Positions 18,636 to 27,529 of a stretch of 64,000 bases of DNA are shown in pieces. Location: contig NZ_CP117439.1 in the NCBI RefSeq assembly GCF_030687575.1, positions 3,463,501 to 3,527,500 on the forward strand, in the 5' to 3' direction. The notes below the pieces were generated by a model. That model was not told the origin of the DNA. It saw only the letters and a program-made list of their open reading frames with translations, and searched no databases. The first letter of the stretch is position 1; the number at the start of each line of letters is the position of its first letter. The translations under genes and the position numbers were made by a program. This DNA comes from Pseudomonas sp. FP2309 (GTDB lineage: Bacteria > Pseudomonadota > Gammaproteobacteria > Pseudomonadales > Pseudomonadaceae).

Positions 18636-19799
18636 ATGAGTTACCCGTCCCTGAACTTCGCCCTCGGCGAAACCATCGACATGCTGCGCGACCAGGTGCA
18701 GTCCTTCGTGGCCAAGGAAGTCGCGCCCCGCGCGGCTCAGATCGACAGTGACAATCTGTTTCCCGCCGACCTGTGGCGCAAATTCGGCGATATGGGCCTC
18801 TTGGGCATCACCGTGGCAGAAGAATACGGCGGCGCCGGCCTGGGTTACCTGGCCCACGTGGTGACGATGGAAGAGATTAGTCGCGGTTCGGCCTCGGTCG
18901 CCTTGTCCTACGGCGCCCACTCCAACCTGTGCGTGAACCAGATCAATCGCAACGGCAACCACCAACAGAAGCTCAAATACCTGCCCCAACTGATCAGCGG
19001 CGAACACGTCGGCGCCCTGGCCATGAGCGAACCGACCGCCGGCTCCGATGTGGTCTCGATGAAACTGCGCGCCGACAAACGTGGCGACCGCTATGTGCTC
19101 AACGGCAGCAAGACCTGGATCACCAACGGTCCCGACGCCAACACCTACGTGATCTACGCCAAGACCGACCTGGAAAAGGGCCCCCATGGCATCACCGCGT
19201 TCATCGTCGAGCGCGACTGGAAAGGTTTCAGCCGCAGCAAAAAATTCGACAAGCTGGGCATGCGCGGTTCCAACACCTGCGAGCTGTTTTTCGATGACGT
19301 GGAGGTGCCCGAAGAAAACATCCTTGGCGTACTCAATGGCGGTGTGAAAGTTCTCATGAGCGGCCTCGACTACGAACGCGTGGTGCTCTCCGGCGGCCCT
19401 ACCGGGATCATGCAGGCCTGCATGGACCTGATCGTGCCGTATATCCACGACCGCAAGCAGTTCGGCCAGAGCATCGGCGAATTCCAGCTGATCCAGGGCA
19501 AGGTGGCCGACATGTACACCCAGCTCAACGCCAGCCGTGCCTACCTGTACGCGGTGGCCCAGGCCTGCGAGCGCGGCGAAACCACGCGCAAGGACGCTGC
19601 CGGGGTGATCCTCTACAGCGCCGAGCGCGCCACGCAAATGGCCCTCGACGCCATCCAGATTCTGGGCGGCAATGGCTACATCAACGAATTCCCCGCCGGG
19701 CGCCTGCTGCGCGACGCCAAGCTGTATGAAATCGGCGCCGGCACCAGTGAAATCCGGCGGATGCTGATCGGCCGCGAACTGTTCAATGAAACGAAATGA
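18636..19799 (+). CDS. liuA: Isovaleryl-CoA dehydrogenase
   Basis: FAD enzyme oxidising isovaleryl-CoA to 3-methylcrotonyl-CoA. The 387 residues include [21 protein letters not shown] (FAD/substrate signature near 130), [23 protein letters not shown], the catalytic-Glu segment [17 protein letters not shown] (near 245), and [37 protein letters not shown] split at the C terminus. The start at 18636 follows AAGGTG; a longer in-frame start at 18573 has no such site. First gene of liuABCD. Confidence 0.95.
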   Translation: MSYPSLNFALGETIDMLRDQVQSFVAKEVAPRAAQIDSDNLFPADLWRKFGDMGLLGITVAEEYGGAGLGYLAHVVTMEEISRGSASVALSYGAHSNLCVNQINRNGNHQQKLKYLPQLISGEHVGALAMSEPTAGSDVVSMKLRADKRGDRYVLNGSKTWITNGPDANTYVIYAKTDLEKGPHGITAFIVERDWKGFSRSKKFDKLGMRGSNTCELFFDDVEVPEENILGVLNGGVKVLMSGLDYERVVLSGGPTGIMQACMDLIVPYIHDRKQFGQSIGEFQLIQGKVADMYTQLNASRAYLYAVAQACERGETTRKDAAGVILYSAERATQMALDAIQILGGNGYINEFPAGRLLRDAKLYEIGAGTSEIRRMLIGRELFNETK

Positions 19800-19828
19800 A
19801 TTTCGCAGCTGCCAGTGATCAGCTGCAC

Positions 19829-19861
19829 GCTGCAAGTCGGGGCGACGCGCTCACTTGCAGC
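19829..19861. repeat. Intergenic inverted repeat between liuA and liuB
   Basis: GCTGCAAGT (19829-19837) and ACTTGCAGC (19853-19861) can pair over 9 bases; copies of AGCTTGAAGCTTG-like sequence follow. Such AGCTGCAAGC/GCTTGCAGCT elements are scattered between genes in many Pseudomonas. Here it lies within the liu operon and may stabilise or separate message segments. Confidence 0.55.
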
Positions 19862-19898
19862 TCAAGGCTTGAAGCTTGTAGCGCTTACGGAGTAAGCC

Positions 19899-21503
19899 AT
19901 GCCTTTACACACCCAACTCAACCCGCGCTCGGCGGAATTCGCCGCCAACAGCGCGGCGATGCGCCAACAGGTCGATGCCCTGCACACCCTGCTCGCACAC
20001 GTGCAGCAAGGCGGCGGTGCCAAGGCCCAGGAGCGGCATACCTCGCGGGGCAAACTGTTGCCGCGTGAGCGCATCAATCGCCTGCTTGATCCGGGCTCGC
20101 CGTTTCTTGAACTCAGCCAACTGGCCGCCCATCAGGTGTATGGCGAAGACGTGCCCGCTGCCGGCGTGATTGCCGGGATCGGTCGGGTGGAAGGCGTTGA
20201 ATGCATGATCGTCGCCAACGACGCCACGGTGAAAGGCGGCTCTTATTACCCCCTCACCGTCAAAAAACACCTGCGCGCCCAGACCATCGCCGAGCAGAAC
20301 CGCCTGCCGTGCATCTACCTGGTGGATTCCGGCGGCGCCAACCTGCCGCGTCAGGACGAAGTGTTCCCCGACCGTGAGCACTTCGGGCGGATCTTCTTCA
20401 ACCAGGCCAACATGAGCGCCAAGGGCATCCCCCAGATCGCCGTCGTCATGGGCTCGTGCACCGCAGGCGGCGCCTATGTGCCGGCCATGGCCGACGAAGC
20501 GATCATGGTGCGCCAACAGGCCACTATCTTCCTTGCCGGCCCACCGCTGGTGAAGGCGGCGACCGGTGAAGTGGTCAGCGCCGAAGAACTGGGCGGCGCC
20601 GATGTGCACTGCAGGATCTCCGGCGTGGCCGACCACTACGCCGACAGCGATGAACACGCCCTGGCCCTGGCGCGGCGCAGCGTGGCCAACCTCAACTGGC
20701 GCAAGCAGGGTGAGTTGATGCAGCGCGTTCCGGTGCCACCGCTGTACAGCGCCGAGGAGTTATACGGCGTGATCCCGGCCGACGCCAAGCAGCCCTTCGA
20801 TGTGCGCGAGGTCATCGCACGGCTGGTGGACGGTTCGGTGTTCGATGAGTTCAAGGCGCTGTTCGGCACCAGCCTGGTGTGTGGCTTTGCGCACCTGCAT
20901 GGCTACCCGATTGCGATCCTGGCCAACAACGGCATTTTGTTTGCCGAAGCGGCGCAGAAAGGCGCGCACTTTATCGAGCTGGCCTGCCAGCGTGGTATTC
21001 CGCTGCTGTTCCTGCAAAACATCACCGGTTTTATGGTCGGCCAGAAATACGAAGCCGGCGGCATCGCCAAGCACGGCGCCAAGCTAGTCACCGCCGTGGC
21101 CTGCGCCAAGGTGCCAAAGTTCACGGTGATCATCGGCGGCAGTTTCGGTGCCGGTAACTACGGCATGTGCGGTCGCGCCTATGACCCGCGCTTCTTATGG
21201 ATGTGGCCCAACGCCCGCATCGGCGTGATGGGCGCCGAACAGGCCGCCGGCGTGCTGGTGCAGGTCAAGCGCGAGCAGGCCGAGCGAGCCGGTAACGCCT
21301 TCAGTGCCGAGGAAGAGGCCGCGATCAAACAGCCGATCCTCGAGCAGTATGAAACCCAGGGCCACCCCTACTATTCCAGCGCTCGCCTGTGGGACGACGG
21401 GGTGATCGACCCGCTCCAGACCCGTGATGTGCTGGCCCTGGCCCTGTCTGCCGCACTGAACGCCCCCATCGAGCCGAGCCGCTTCGGCGTGTTCCGCATG
21501 TAA
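19899..21503 (+). CDS. liuB: Methylcrotonyl-CoA carboxylase, carboxyltransferase (beta) subunit
   Basis: Transfers the carboxyl group from carboxybiotin to 3-methylcrotonyl-CoA, giving 3-methylglutaconyl-CoA; partner of LiuD. The 534 residues show both crotonase-like carboxyltransferase halves: [19 protein letters not shown] (about 145), [22 protein letters not shown] (about 185), [27 protein letters not shown] (split over 368-395) and [16 protein letters not shown] (about 415). CGGAG precedes the ATG. Length is normal. Confidence 0.96.
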   Translation: MPLHTQLNPRSAEFAANSAAMRQQVDALHTLLAHVQQGGGAKAQERHTSRGKLLPRERINRLLDPGSPFLELSQLAAHQVYGEDVPAAGVIAGIGRVEGVECMIVANDATVKGGSYYPLTVKKHLRAQTIAEQNRLPCIYLVDSGGANLPRQDEVFPDREHFGRIFFNQANMSAKGIPQIAVVMGSCTAGGAYVPAMADEAIMVRQQATIFLAGPPLVKAATGEVVSAEELGGADVHCRISGVADHYADSDEHALALARRSVANLNWRKQGELMQRVPVPPLYSAEELYGVIPADAKQPFDVREVIARLVDGSVFDEFKALFGTSLVCGFAHLHGYPIAILANNGILFAEAAQKGAHFIELACQRGIPLLFLQNITGFMVGQKYEAGGIAKHGAKLVTAVACAKVPKFTVIIGGSFGAGNYGMCGRAYDPRFLWMWPNARIGVMGAEQAAGVLVQVKREQAERAGNAFSAEEEAAIKQPILEQYETQGHPYYSSARLWDDGVIDPLQTRDVLALALSAALNAPIEPSRFGVFRM

Positions 21504-21518
21504 ACGGAGCTGTCCCCC

Positions 21519-22325
21519 ATGAACGATTTCAACACCCTCGAACTGATCACCGACAGCCGTGGTTTTGCCACCCTGTGGCTCAGTCGTGAAGCCAAGAACA
21601 ACGCCTTCAACGCCGAAATGATCCGTGAGCTGATCCTTGCCCTCGACCAGGTGCAAGGCGATGCGTCCCTGCGCTTTCTGGTGCTGCGAGGGCGCGGCAA
21701 GCACTTCAGCGCCGGTGCCGACCTGGCCTGGATGCAGCAATCGGCCGAGCTGGATTACCACACCAACCTCGACGACGCCCGTGAGCTGGCCGAGCTGATG
21801 TACAACCTGGCCAAGCTGAAAATTCCCACGCTGGCCGTCGTGCAAGGTGCCGCCTACGGTGGCGCATTGGGCCTGATCAGTTGCTGCGACATGGCCATCG
21901 GCGCCGACGACGCGCAATTCTGTCTGTCGGAAGTACGCATCGGCCTGGCACCGGCAGTGATCAGCCCGTTCGTGGTGCAGGCCATCGGCGAACGTGCGGC
22001 GCGGCGCTATGCACTGACCGCCGAACGCTTCGGTGGCCAGCGTGCGCGGGAGATCGGCCTGCTGGCGGAGAGCTATCCAGCGAGCGAGTTGGACGCCCAG
22101 GTGGAACACTGGGCTGCCAATCTGTTGCAGAACAGTCCGGCGGCGATGCGCGCCAGTAAAGACCTGCTGCGCGAAGTCGGCAACGGAGCCCTCACACCGG
22201 CCCTGCGCCGCTACTGCGAAAATGCCATTGCGCGGATTCGGGTCAGTCCCGAAGGCCAGGAGGGCCTTAGAGCCTTCCTGCAAAAACGTACGCCCGGTTG
22301 GCAGTCGCAGGAGCCGCGTTCATGA
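21519..22325 (+). CDS. liuC: Methylglutaconyl-CoA hydratase (enoyl-CoA hydratase family)
   Basis: Hydrates 3-methylglutaconyl-CoA to HMG-CoA, which LiuE then cleaves. The 268-residue crotonase-fold protein carries the oxyanion-hole segments GRGKHFSAGADLAWMQ (about 62-77) and VQGAAYGGALGLISCCDMAIG (about 108-128), with the catalytic-Glu region SEVRIGLAPAVISPF. It is 15 bases after liuB, and its stop overlaps the liuD start (ATGA). Confidence 0.94.
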   Translation: MNDFNTLELITDSRGFATLWLSREAKNNAFNAEMIRELILALDQVQGDASLRFLVLRGRGKHFSAGADLAWMQQSAELDYHTNLDDARELAELMYNLAKLKIPTLAVVQGAAYGGALGLISCCDMAIGADDAQFCLSEVRIGLAPAVISPFVVQAIGERAARRYALTAERFGGQRAREIGLLAESYPASELDAQVEHWAANLLQNSPAAMRASKDLLREVGNGALTPALRRYCENAIARIRVSPEGQEGLRAFLQKRTPGWQSQEPRS

Positions 22326-24247
22326 GCACATTGAGTCGTGTACTGGTGGCCAACCGTGGCGAAATCGCCTGCCGCGTCATGCGCACCGCCAAGGCCATGG
22401 GCCTGACCACGGTGGCCGTGCACAGCGCCATTGACCGCGACGCGCGACACTGTCGCGAGGCGGATATCCGCGTCGACCTGGGTGGCAGCAAGGCCGCCGA
22501 GAGCTACCTGCAAATCGACAAAATCATCGCCGCCGCACAGGCCAGTGGCGCCCAGGCGATTCATCCAGGCTACGGCTTCCTGTCGGAAAACGCCGGGTTC
22601 GCACGTGCGATAGAAGCCGCCGGGTTGATTTTCCTCGGCCCACCTGCCTCGGCCATCGACGCCATGGGCAGCAAGTCTGCCGCCAAGGCCTTGATGGAGA
22701 CCGCCGGTGTGCCCCTGGTGCCCGGTTATCACGGCGAGGCCCAGGACCTGGAAACTTTCCAGGAAGCCTGCACGCGTATCGGCTACCCGGTGCTGCTCAA
22801 GGCCACGGCCGGTGGCGGCGGCAAGGGTATGAAGGTGGTCGAGCACGTCGATCAACTCGCCGATGCCCTGGCTTCGGCGCAACGAGAGGCACTGTCGTCG
22901 TTTGGCAATGGGCAAATGCTGGTGGAAAAGTACCTGCTCAAGCCGCGCCATGTGGAGATCCAGGTGTTTGCCGATCAGCAGGGACATTGCCTGTACCTCA
23001 ATGAGCGCGATTGCTCGATTCAACGGCGCCATCAAAAGGTCGTCGAGGAAGCGCCGGCGCCGGGGTTGAGTGTTGAACAACGCAAGGCCATGGGTGAAGC
23101 CGCCGTGCGTGCGGCACAGGCGATCGGCTACGTGGGCGCGGGCACCGTGGAGTTTTTGCTGGACGCCCGCGGCGAATTTTTCTTCATGGAAATGAACACG
23201 CGGTTGCAAGTTGAACACCCGGTCACCGAGGCCATCACCGGTCTGGACCTGGTGGCCTGGCAGATTCGCGTGGCCCAGGGCGAAGCGCTGCCGATCACCC
23301 AGGAACAGGTGCCACTGATCGGCCATGCAATTGAAGTGCGCCTGTACGCCGAAGACCCGGCCCATGATTTCCTGCCCGCCACCGGGCACCTGACGGTGTA
23401 CCGCGAATCCGCTGCCGGCCCGGGGCGCCGGGTGGACAGCGGGGTCGAGCAAGGCGACAGCGTCTCGCCCTTCTACGACCCGATGCTCGGCAAGCTGATT
23501 GCCTGGGGTGAGGACCGGGAACAGGCGCGGCTGCGCTTGCTGAGCATGCTCGATGAATTTGCCGTCGGCGGGCTGAAGACCAACCTGGGGTTCCTGCGGC
23601 GCATCGTCGGGCACCCGGCGTTTGCGGCCGCGCAACTGGATACCGGGTTTATCCCGCGTTATCAGGATGAGCTGCTGCCCGCGCCCGGTGAGTTGAGCGA
23701 TGAATTCTGGCAGGCGGCGGCTTCTGCATTTATGCAGAGCCTGCCGACAGGTGACGGGCCGTGGGCGGATACGCGTGGCTTTCGCGCGGGCCTGCCCGCC
23801 GAGGTGTCGCTGCACTTGAGTTGCAACGGGCAAGATCGAATGGTGACAGTGGCGGGTGATACCGCCCGGTTACACGGCGATCAGTTGTCGGTCGAGCACC
23901 AGGGCGTACGTCGATCACACCTGGCCGTGCGTCGCGAGGGCTCGGTGTTCTTGCGCTGGGACGGCGAGATGCACGGCGTGAGCCTGTTCGACCCGATCGC
24001 AGCGGTCGAGGCCAACCAGTCTCACCAGGGTGGTCTGACGGCCCCCATGAACGGCAGCATCGTCAGAGTGTTGGTGGAGGTGGGCCAGCCGGTCGACGCC
24101 GGCACGCAACTGGTGGTGCTGGAGGCGATGAAGATGGAACACAGCATTCGCGCGCCCCACGCCGGTGTGGTCAAGGCGCTGTTCTGCCAGGAAGGAGAAA
24201 TGGTCGCCGAAGGTTGCGCGCTGGTCGAACTCGAAACGGCGGACTAG
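22322..24247 (+). CDS. liuD: Methylcrotonyl-CoA carboxylase, biotin-carrying (alpha) subunit
   Basis: ATP-dependent carboxylation of biotin for LiuB. The 641 residues comprise biotin carboxylase (RVLVANRGEIACRV at the start; ATP-grasp loop KATAGGGGKGMKVV near 160; FFMEMNTRLQVEHPVTE near 285) and a C-terminal biotinyl domain with the biotin-accepting Lys in EAMKMEH (about 601-607). I chose the ATG at 22322, which overlaps liuC by four bases. Last gene of the liuABCD operon. Confidence 0.96.
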   Translation: MSTLSRVLVANRGEIACRVMRTAKAMGLTTVAVHSAIDRDARHCREADIRVDLGGSKAAESYLQIDKIIAAAQASGAQAIHPGYGFLSENAGFARAIEAAGLIFLGPPASAIDAMGSKSAAKALMETAGVPLVPGYHGEAQDLETFQEACTRIGYPVLLKATAGGGGKGMKVVEHVDQLADALASAQREALSSFGNGQMLVEKYLLKPRHVEIQVFADQQGHCLYLNERDCSIQRRHQKVVEEAPAPGLSVEQRKAMGEAAVRAAQAIGYVGAGTVEFLLDARGEFFFMEMNTRLQVEHPVTEAITGLDLVAWQIRVAQGEALPITQEQVPLIGHAIEVRLYAEDPAHDFLPATGHLTVYRESAAGPGRRVDSGVEQGDSVSPFYDPMLGKLIAWGEDREQARLRLLSMLDEFAVGGLKTNLGFLRRIVGHPAFAAAQLDTGFIPRYQDELLPAPGELSDEFWQAAASAFMQSLPTGDGPWADTRGFRAGLPAEVSLHLSCNGQDRMVTVAGDTARLHGDQLSVEHQGVRRSHLAVRREGSVFLRWDGEMHGVSLFDPIAAVEANQSHQGGLTAPMNGSIVRVLVEVGQPVDAGTQLVVLEAMKMEHSIRAPHAGVVKALFCQEGEMVAEGCALVELETAD

Positions 24248-24879
24248 AACTTCGCCGTCGCCTGCACGGCAACGCCGAGGATGCGGCAATCATCGGTAAA
24301 CAGTTGTTTCGGGTAAGTGGGGTTGAGCGGCACCAGATAAAGCTGGCCGCTCTCTTCCAGCAACTGGCGAAACGTTGCGTGAGCGCTGTTGGCCCATTGG
24401 GCAACCACCAGTTTGCCGGGTTCGGCAGTGATAGCCGGGTCCACCAGGATCATCATGCCCGCCGCAATGCTCAGGCCGCTGGGCGCGGTCATCGCATCGC
24501 CCGTCACCGGCAGCCAGAAGGCATCGCCTTGGGCGTGATAATCCGTCAGTTCAAAACGCGCGGCGCCATAGGCCGCGCGCTCTTCACGGATTTCGCACAG
24601 GCCCTTCCAGTCACTGACCGGGTAGCGATAGTACGGGTTGTACTGAGTTGCCGGGGGCGATGCCTGAGAGGTCTTTTCGCGCACCTCCTGCACCACCTCC
24701 AGGTAGCCCAAGCCCAGTTCTTCCAGCACCCGGTTCATATCCGCCAGACTCGGCACGCGGCGCTTGTTGAGCCAATGCCCTACGCCGCCCTGGGACATGC
24801 CCAAGCGTTCAGCCAATTCACCCTGCGTGACCTTACGGTCCTTCATGTTGGCCTTGACCAACGCTATCCAGTTATCCAT
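24244..24879 (-). CDS. CI-like XRE/S24 repressor with protease residues lost
   Basis: DNA-binding regulator of 211 residues: an N-terminal helix-turn-helix (about 16-45, KVTQGELAERLGMSQGGVGHWLNKRRVP) and a C-terminal S24/LexA-CI fold that aligns well with lambda CI (GDAMTAPSG, MMILVDP, GQLYLVPLNPTYP). The catalytic Ser of G(D/N)SM is Ala129, the CI Lys192 region TFKKL is TFRQL (Arg171, Gln172), and no Ala-Gly or Cys-Gly cleavage site follows YPV (86-88). It should therefore not be self-cleaved on DNA damage. No phage genes are nearby. Its stop overlaps the liuD stop from the opposite strand. Targets are unknown. Confidence 0.88.
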   Translation of the reverse strand: MDNWIALVKANMKDRKVTQGELAERLGMSQGGVGHWLNKRRVPSLADMNRVLEELGLGYLEVVQEVREKTSQASPPATQYNPYYRYPVSDWKGLCEIREERAAYGAARFELTDYHAQGDAFWLPVTGDAMTAPSGLSIAAGMMILVDPAITAEPGKLVVAQWANSAHATFRQLLEESGQLYLVPLNPTYPKQLFTDDCRILGVAVQATAKF

Positions 24880-25010
24880 GGGGCACGACAATACTTCAGG
24901 GATTTTTCAGGGCAATAAACAGTTTGTAGTAATCCACGAAACGACATAAATACGATACGTACTATCATCAGGCAGAAGGTTTTCGATACCCACCCAGAGT
25001 AGCGCCCCTT

Positions 25011-25361
25011 ATGACGACGAGCCCATGCCTCCTGCCTGACACCCCTGAAAACAACGACGTGCACGCGTTGTGCAGCAGCGGCGCTGCCAAACGCGCGTTG
25101 GACTTTTACTTGAAAGAAGAGATGTCGGCGTCAGCGTCGGACGAGATTTTTTTCACCCTCAAACCTGGCATCAGCCCGGAGGAAGCCCTGGTGCACGCCT
25201 CGGACCTGTTACGCAGCGCGGCGGCCACCGCCTACGAGTCAGCGAGCAGCCATCAGGGCAATCACCGCGACCTGGCATTTTCAGTGGTGTATTTGATTGA
25301 TATGGCGAAGGCGATGGTGGAGCGGTCGTTGCAGACGACGCAGCATCAGGCGAGCGCCTGA
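25011..25361 (+). CDS. DUF6124 (DUF3077-type) Pseudomonas-specific small protein
   Basis: A 116-residue acidic protein of unknown role, without signal peptide or membrane segment. The pattern (N-terminal PDTPENN, then GAAKRALDFYL, FFTLKPGISPEEALVHASDLLRSAAATAYESA split over 45-80, and a final helix VYLIDMAKAMVERSL) is that of a helical family found in many paralogues in pseudomonads. It lies between the CI-like repressor gene, from which it diverges, and the PrrF sRNA. Confidence 0.75.
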   Translation: MTTSPCLLPDTPENNDVHALCSSGAAKRALDFYLKEEMSASASDEIFFTLKPGISPEEALVHASDLLRSAAATAYESASSHQGNHRDLAFSVVYLIDMAKAMVERSLQTTQHQASA

Positions 25362-25393
25362 GCAAAATATTTCTATCAGACAGATAAAAACAT

Positions 25394-25425
25394 TTGACTT
25401 GCAAATGATAATGATTATTATTGGA
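25394..25425 (+). promoter_or_regulatory. Fur-controlled promoter of PrrF
   Basis: TTGACT (-35, 25394-25399) and TATTAT (-10, 25416-25421) are 16 bases apart. The -10 lies inside a Fur box, GATAATGATTATTATTG (25407-25423), which fits the GATAATGATAATCATTATC consensus in most positions. Iron-loaded Fur would block RNA polymerase directly. Confidence 0.88.
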
Positions 25426-25427
25426 CC

Positions 25428-25543
25428 CAGCTGATCGCGAGATCAGTCGATAGACCAAGAGACCTTAGGTCGGACTCTTGGAATATCTCCTCATCAGGCT
25501 AATCACGGTTTTTGACCCGGCTCTTTGGCCGGGTCTTTTTTTT
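25428..25543 (+). ncRNA. prrF: PrrF iron-responsive small RNA
   Basis: About 115-base regulatory RNA made under iron starvation; with Hfq it represses messages for non-essential iron proteins, the Pseudomonas counterpart of RyhB. Seen: a 5' hairpin CTGATC-GCGA-GATCAG (25431-25446), the conserved pairing core CTTGGAATATCTCCTCATCA followed by GGCTAATCACGG, and a terminator GACCCGGC-loop-GCCGGGTC with eight Ts (25514-25543). It stands alone here instead of in the tandem pair of P. aeruginosa, as in other fluorescens-group genomes. Start is estimated from the promoter. Confidence 0.92.
25514..25543 (+). terminator. PrrF terminator
   Basis: GACCCGGC (25514-25521), 6-base loop, GCCGGGTC (25528-25535), then eight Ts. 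Confidence 0.92.
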
Positions 25544-25816
25544 GCCAGTTTCCCTGGCATGGCTTCAGGCTAATGAAGACTGTGTGTTGCGTGATGGCGC
25601 GCATGGTAGCAAAAGACCATCGCTGAAAGAAGAGCAGTCGAGCGCTCTGCCCCGCATCTCCGGGAAATAGCACTTGAGAATCAATCTCATGGGTTCTAAG
25701 CTGCGGCGGCGTCATGGACGACGCCCCCTTCCCGCGTGCAACAATTTTGCGTCCAGCTGTTACTCGACTCCTGTGTAATATAGCCGCCACAACACTCATA
25801 TTCAGGCAACCAGACT
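25544..25816. other. Non-coding stretch between PrrF and the M14 carboxypeptidase
   Basis: No gene is convincing. The only pattern seen is TGAGAATCAATCTCA (about 25675-25690), an interrupted palindrome vaguely like a Fur box. The promoter of the downstream gene must lie in the last 100 bases but is not clear. Confidence 0.5.
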
Positions 25817-26968
25817 ATGACCGTGGCCTTGACCTCCATCAAGATCAGTACCGACTTCGACAGCGGCAACATCCAGGTGCTCGACGCCAGCAATGCCTAT
25901 CAGTTGCTGCTGGCCATCAAACCCGACACCCGCAGCCCGCATTTCCAATGGTTTCACTTCAAGGCCGAAGGCATGCATGTGGGCCACACCCATACCTTTC
26001 GCCTCAGCAACGCGGGCGGTTCTTCGTACAGCAACGCCTGGAGCGGCTACAAAGCAGTAGCGTCGTATGACCATATCAACTGGTTCCGAGTGCCGACGCT
26101 GTTTGACGGTGACATCCTGCACATCAGCCTCGAAACCCGCGAAAAACATGCCTGGTTAGCCTACTTCGAACCTTACAGCCGTGCGCGTCACGACTGGCTG
26201 ATCGAACAGGCGCTCAAATACGCCGGCACCCAATTGCTGGCCACCGGCAAAAGTGTCGAAGGGCGTGATATCCAACTGCTGCGCCGTGGCAAGGGCGGCG
26301 AAGGCCGCCGCAACATCTGGATCATTGCCCAGCAACACCCCGGCGAGCACATGGCCGAGTGGTTTATGGAAGGCATCATCGAACGCCTGCAACAGGACGG
26401 CGATGCCGAGATGAAAAAGCTCCTGGCGGTAGCCGATCTGTACCTGGTGCCGAACATGAACCCCGACGGTGCCTTCCATGGCCACTTGCGCACCAATGCG
26501 GCAGGCCAGGACCTCAACCGCGCCTGGCAGAGCGCCAGCCAGGCCGTAAGTCCGGAAGTGCTGTTCGTGCAGCAGCAGATGGAACAGTACGGTGTCGACC
26601 TGTTCCTCGATATCCATGGCGACGAAGAAATCCCCTACGTGTTCGCCGCCGCCTGCGAGGGCAACCCTGGCTACACGCCGCGCATCGCCGCGCTGGAAAC
26701 ACACTTCCGCCGCCACTTGAGCACCTTGACCCGCGACTTCCAGACCACTCACGGCTACACCCGCGACTTGCCGGGTGAAGCCAATATGACCCTGGCCTGC
26801 AACGCCGTCGGCCAGAAGTACGACTGCTTGTCCCTGACCCTGGAAATGCCGTTCAAGGACAACGACGACGCTCCCAACCTTAAAACCGGCTGGTCTGGTG
26901 AACGCTCCAGGCAGTTGGGCAAGGACGTGCTGAGTACCGTGGCCGATATCGTCAAGGTCCTGCGCTGA
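25817..26968 (+). CDS. M14-family metallo-carboxypeptidase (cytosolic carboxypeptidase-like)
   Basis: Zinc carboxypeptidase of 383 residues, without signal peptide. An N-terminal beta-sandwich (about 1-125, including FQWFHFKAEGMHVGHTHTF) precedes the peptidase domain, the layout of the CCP/Nna1-like M14D subgroup. Zinc ligands are visible in QQHPGEHMAEW (His-x-x-Glu, about 175-180) and in LDIHGDEEIPY (His, about 260), and the catalytic Glu is probably in SLTLEMPFKDN near the C terminus. Bacterial members may trim acidic C-terminal residues; the substrate here is unknown. Confidence 0.88.
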   Translation: MTVALTSIKISTDFDSGNIQVLDASNAYQLLLAIKPDTRSPHFQWFHFKAEGMHVGHTHTFRLSNAGGSSYSNAWSGYKAVASYDHINWFRVPTLFDGDILHISLETREKHAWLAYFEPYSRARHDWLIEQALKYAGTQLLATGKSVEGRDIQLLRRGKGGEGRRNIWIIAQQHPGEHMAEWFMEGIIERLQQDGDAEMKKLLAVADLYLVPNMNPDGAFHGHLRTNAAGQDLNRAWQSASQAVSPEVLFVQQQMEQYGVDLFLDIHGDEEIPYVFAAACEGNPGYTPRIAALETHFRRHLSTLTRDFQTTHGYTRDLPGEANMTLACNAVGQKYDCLSLTLEMPFKDNDDAPNLKTGWSGERSRQLGKDVLSTVADIVKVLR

Positions 26969-26989
26969 CCGCCCTGCCCTCATCCGGCA

Positions 26990-27529
26990 TCAGTCCTTGG
27001 TGCCGGTCATGCTCTGCAACACACCATCACGCCGAATCAAGCCATGGAACAAGGCCGCCGCCAGGTGCACCAGCACCGTGAAAAACAGCAGGTACGCCAA
27101 AAACCCATGGGCCTTGCGCAAGAGCGCAAACAACGGCGCGTCAGCACCCACCAGGGCCGGCAACTGCACCGAGGAGCTGAGCATCACCGGGTCACCCGCG
27201 GCCGAAATCATCGCCCAGCCCAGTAACGGCAACACCAACATCAACCCGTAAAGCAGCACATGAGACGCCTTCGCCGCCAGCACTTGCCAGCGTGGCAAGT
27301 CGGCGGGCAACGGCGGCTGGCGCGTAGAAAAACGTACCACCAGACGCACGATCACCAACGCCAGAATCGCGATCCCCAGCGGCTTGTGCAGGTGGATCAG
27401 CCATTCATGCCGTTCAGACACCGACGCGGCCAGACCTGCGCCGATAAACAGCATGGCAATGATCATCAGCGCCATCAGCCAATGCAGCAGGCGCGCCAAG
27501 GGGGCGAAAAACCGTGGTTGAGCCTTCAT
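26990..27529 (-). CDS. Cytochrome b561 (di-heme membrane electron carrier)
   Basis: Inner-membrane electron-transfer protein of 179 residues with four predicted helices. His ligands are likely in ARLLHWLMALM (about 15), WLIHLHKPLGIAILAL (about 45-50) and the C-terminal KAHGFLAYLLFFTVLVHLAAALFHGLI. Its ATG overlaps the stop of the catalase-family gene (ATGA), so the two form one operon in which the cytochrome probably passes electrons from quinol to, or protects, the periplasmic peroxidase. This pairing is common in proteobacteria. Confidence 0.92.
   Translation of the reverse strand: MKAQPRFFAPLARLLHWLMALMIIAMLFIGAGLAASVSERHEWLIHLHKPLGIAILALVIVRLVVRFSTRQPPLPADLPRWQVLAAKASHVLLYGLMLVLPLLGWAMISAAGDPVMLSSSVQLPALVGADAPLFALLRKAHGFLAYLLFFTVLVHLAAALFHGLIRRDGVLQSMTGTKD

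Noticed and set aside
24244..24879. A prophage remnant around the CI-like repressor
   Set aside because: No integrase, Cro, structural or lysis genes are near; neighbours are liuD and a DUF6124-type gene.
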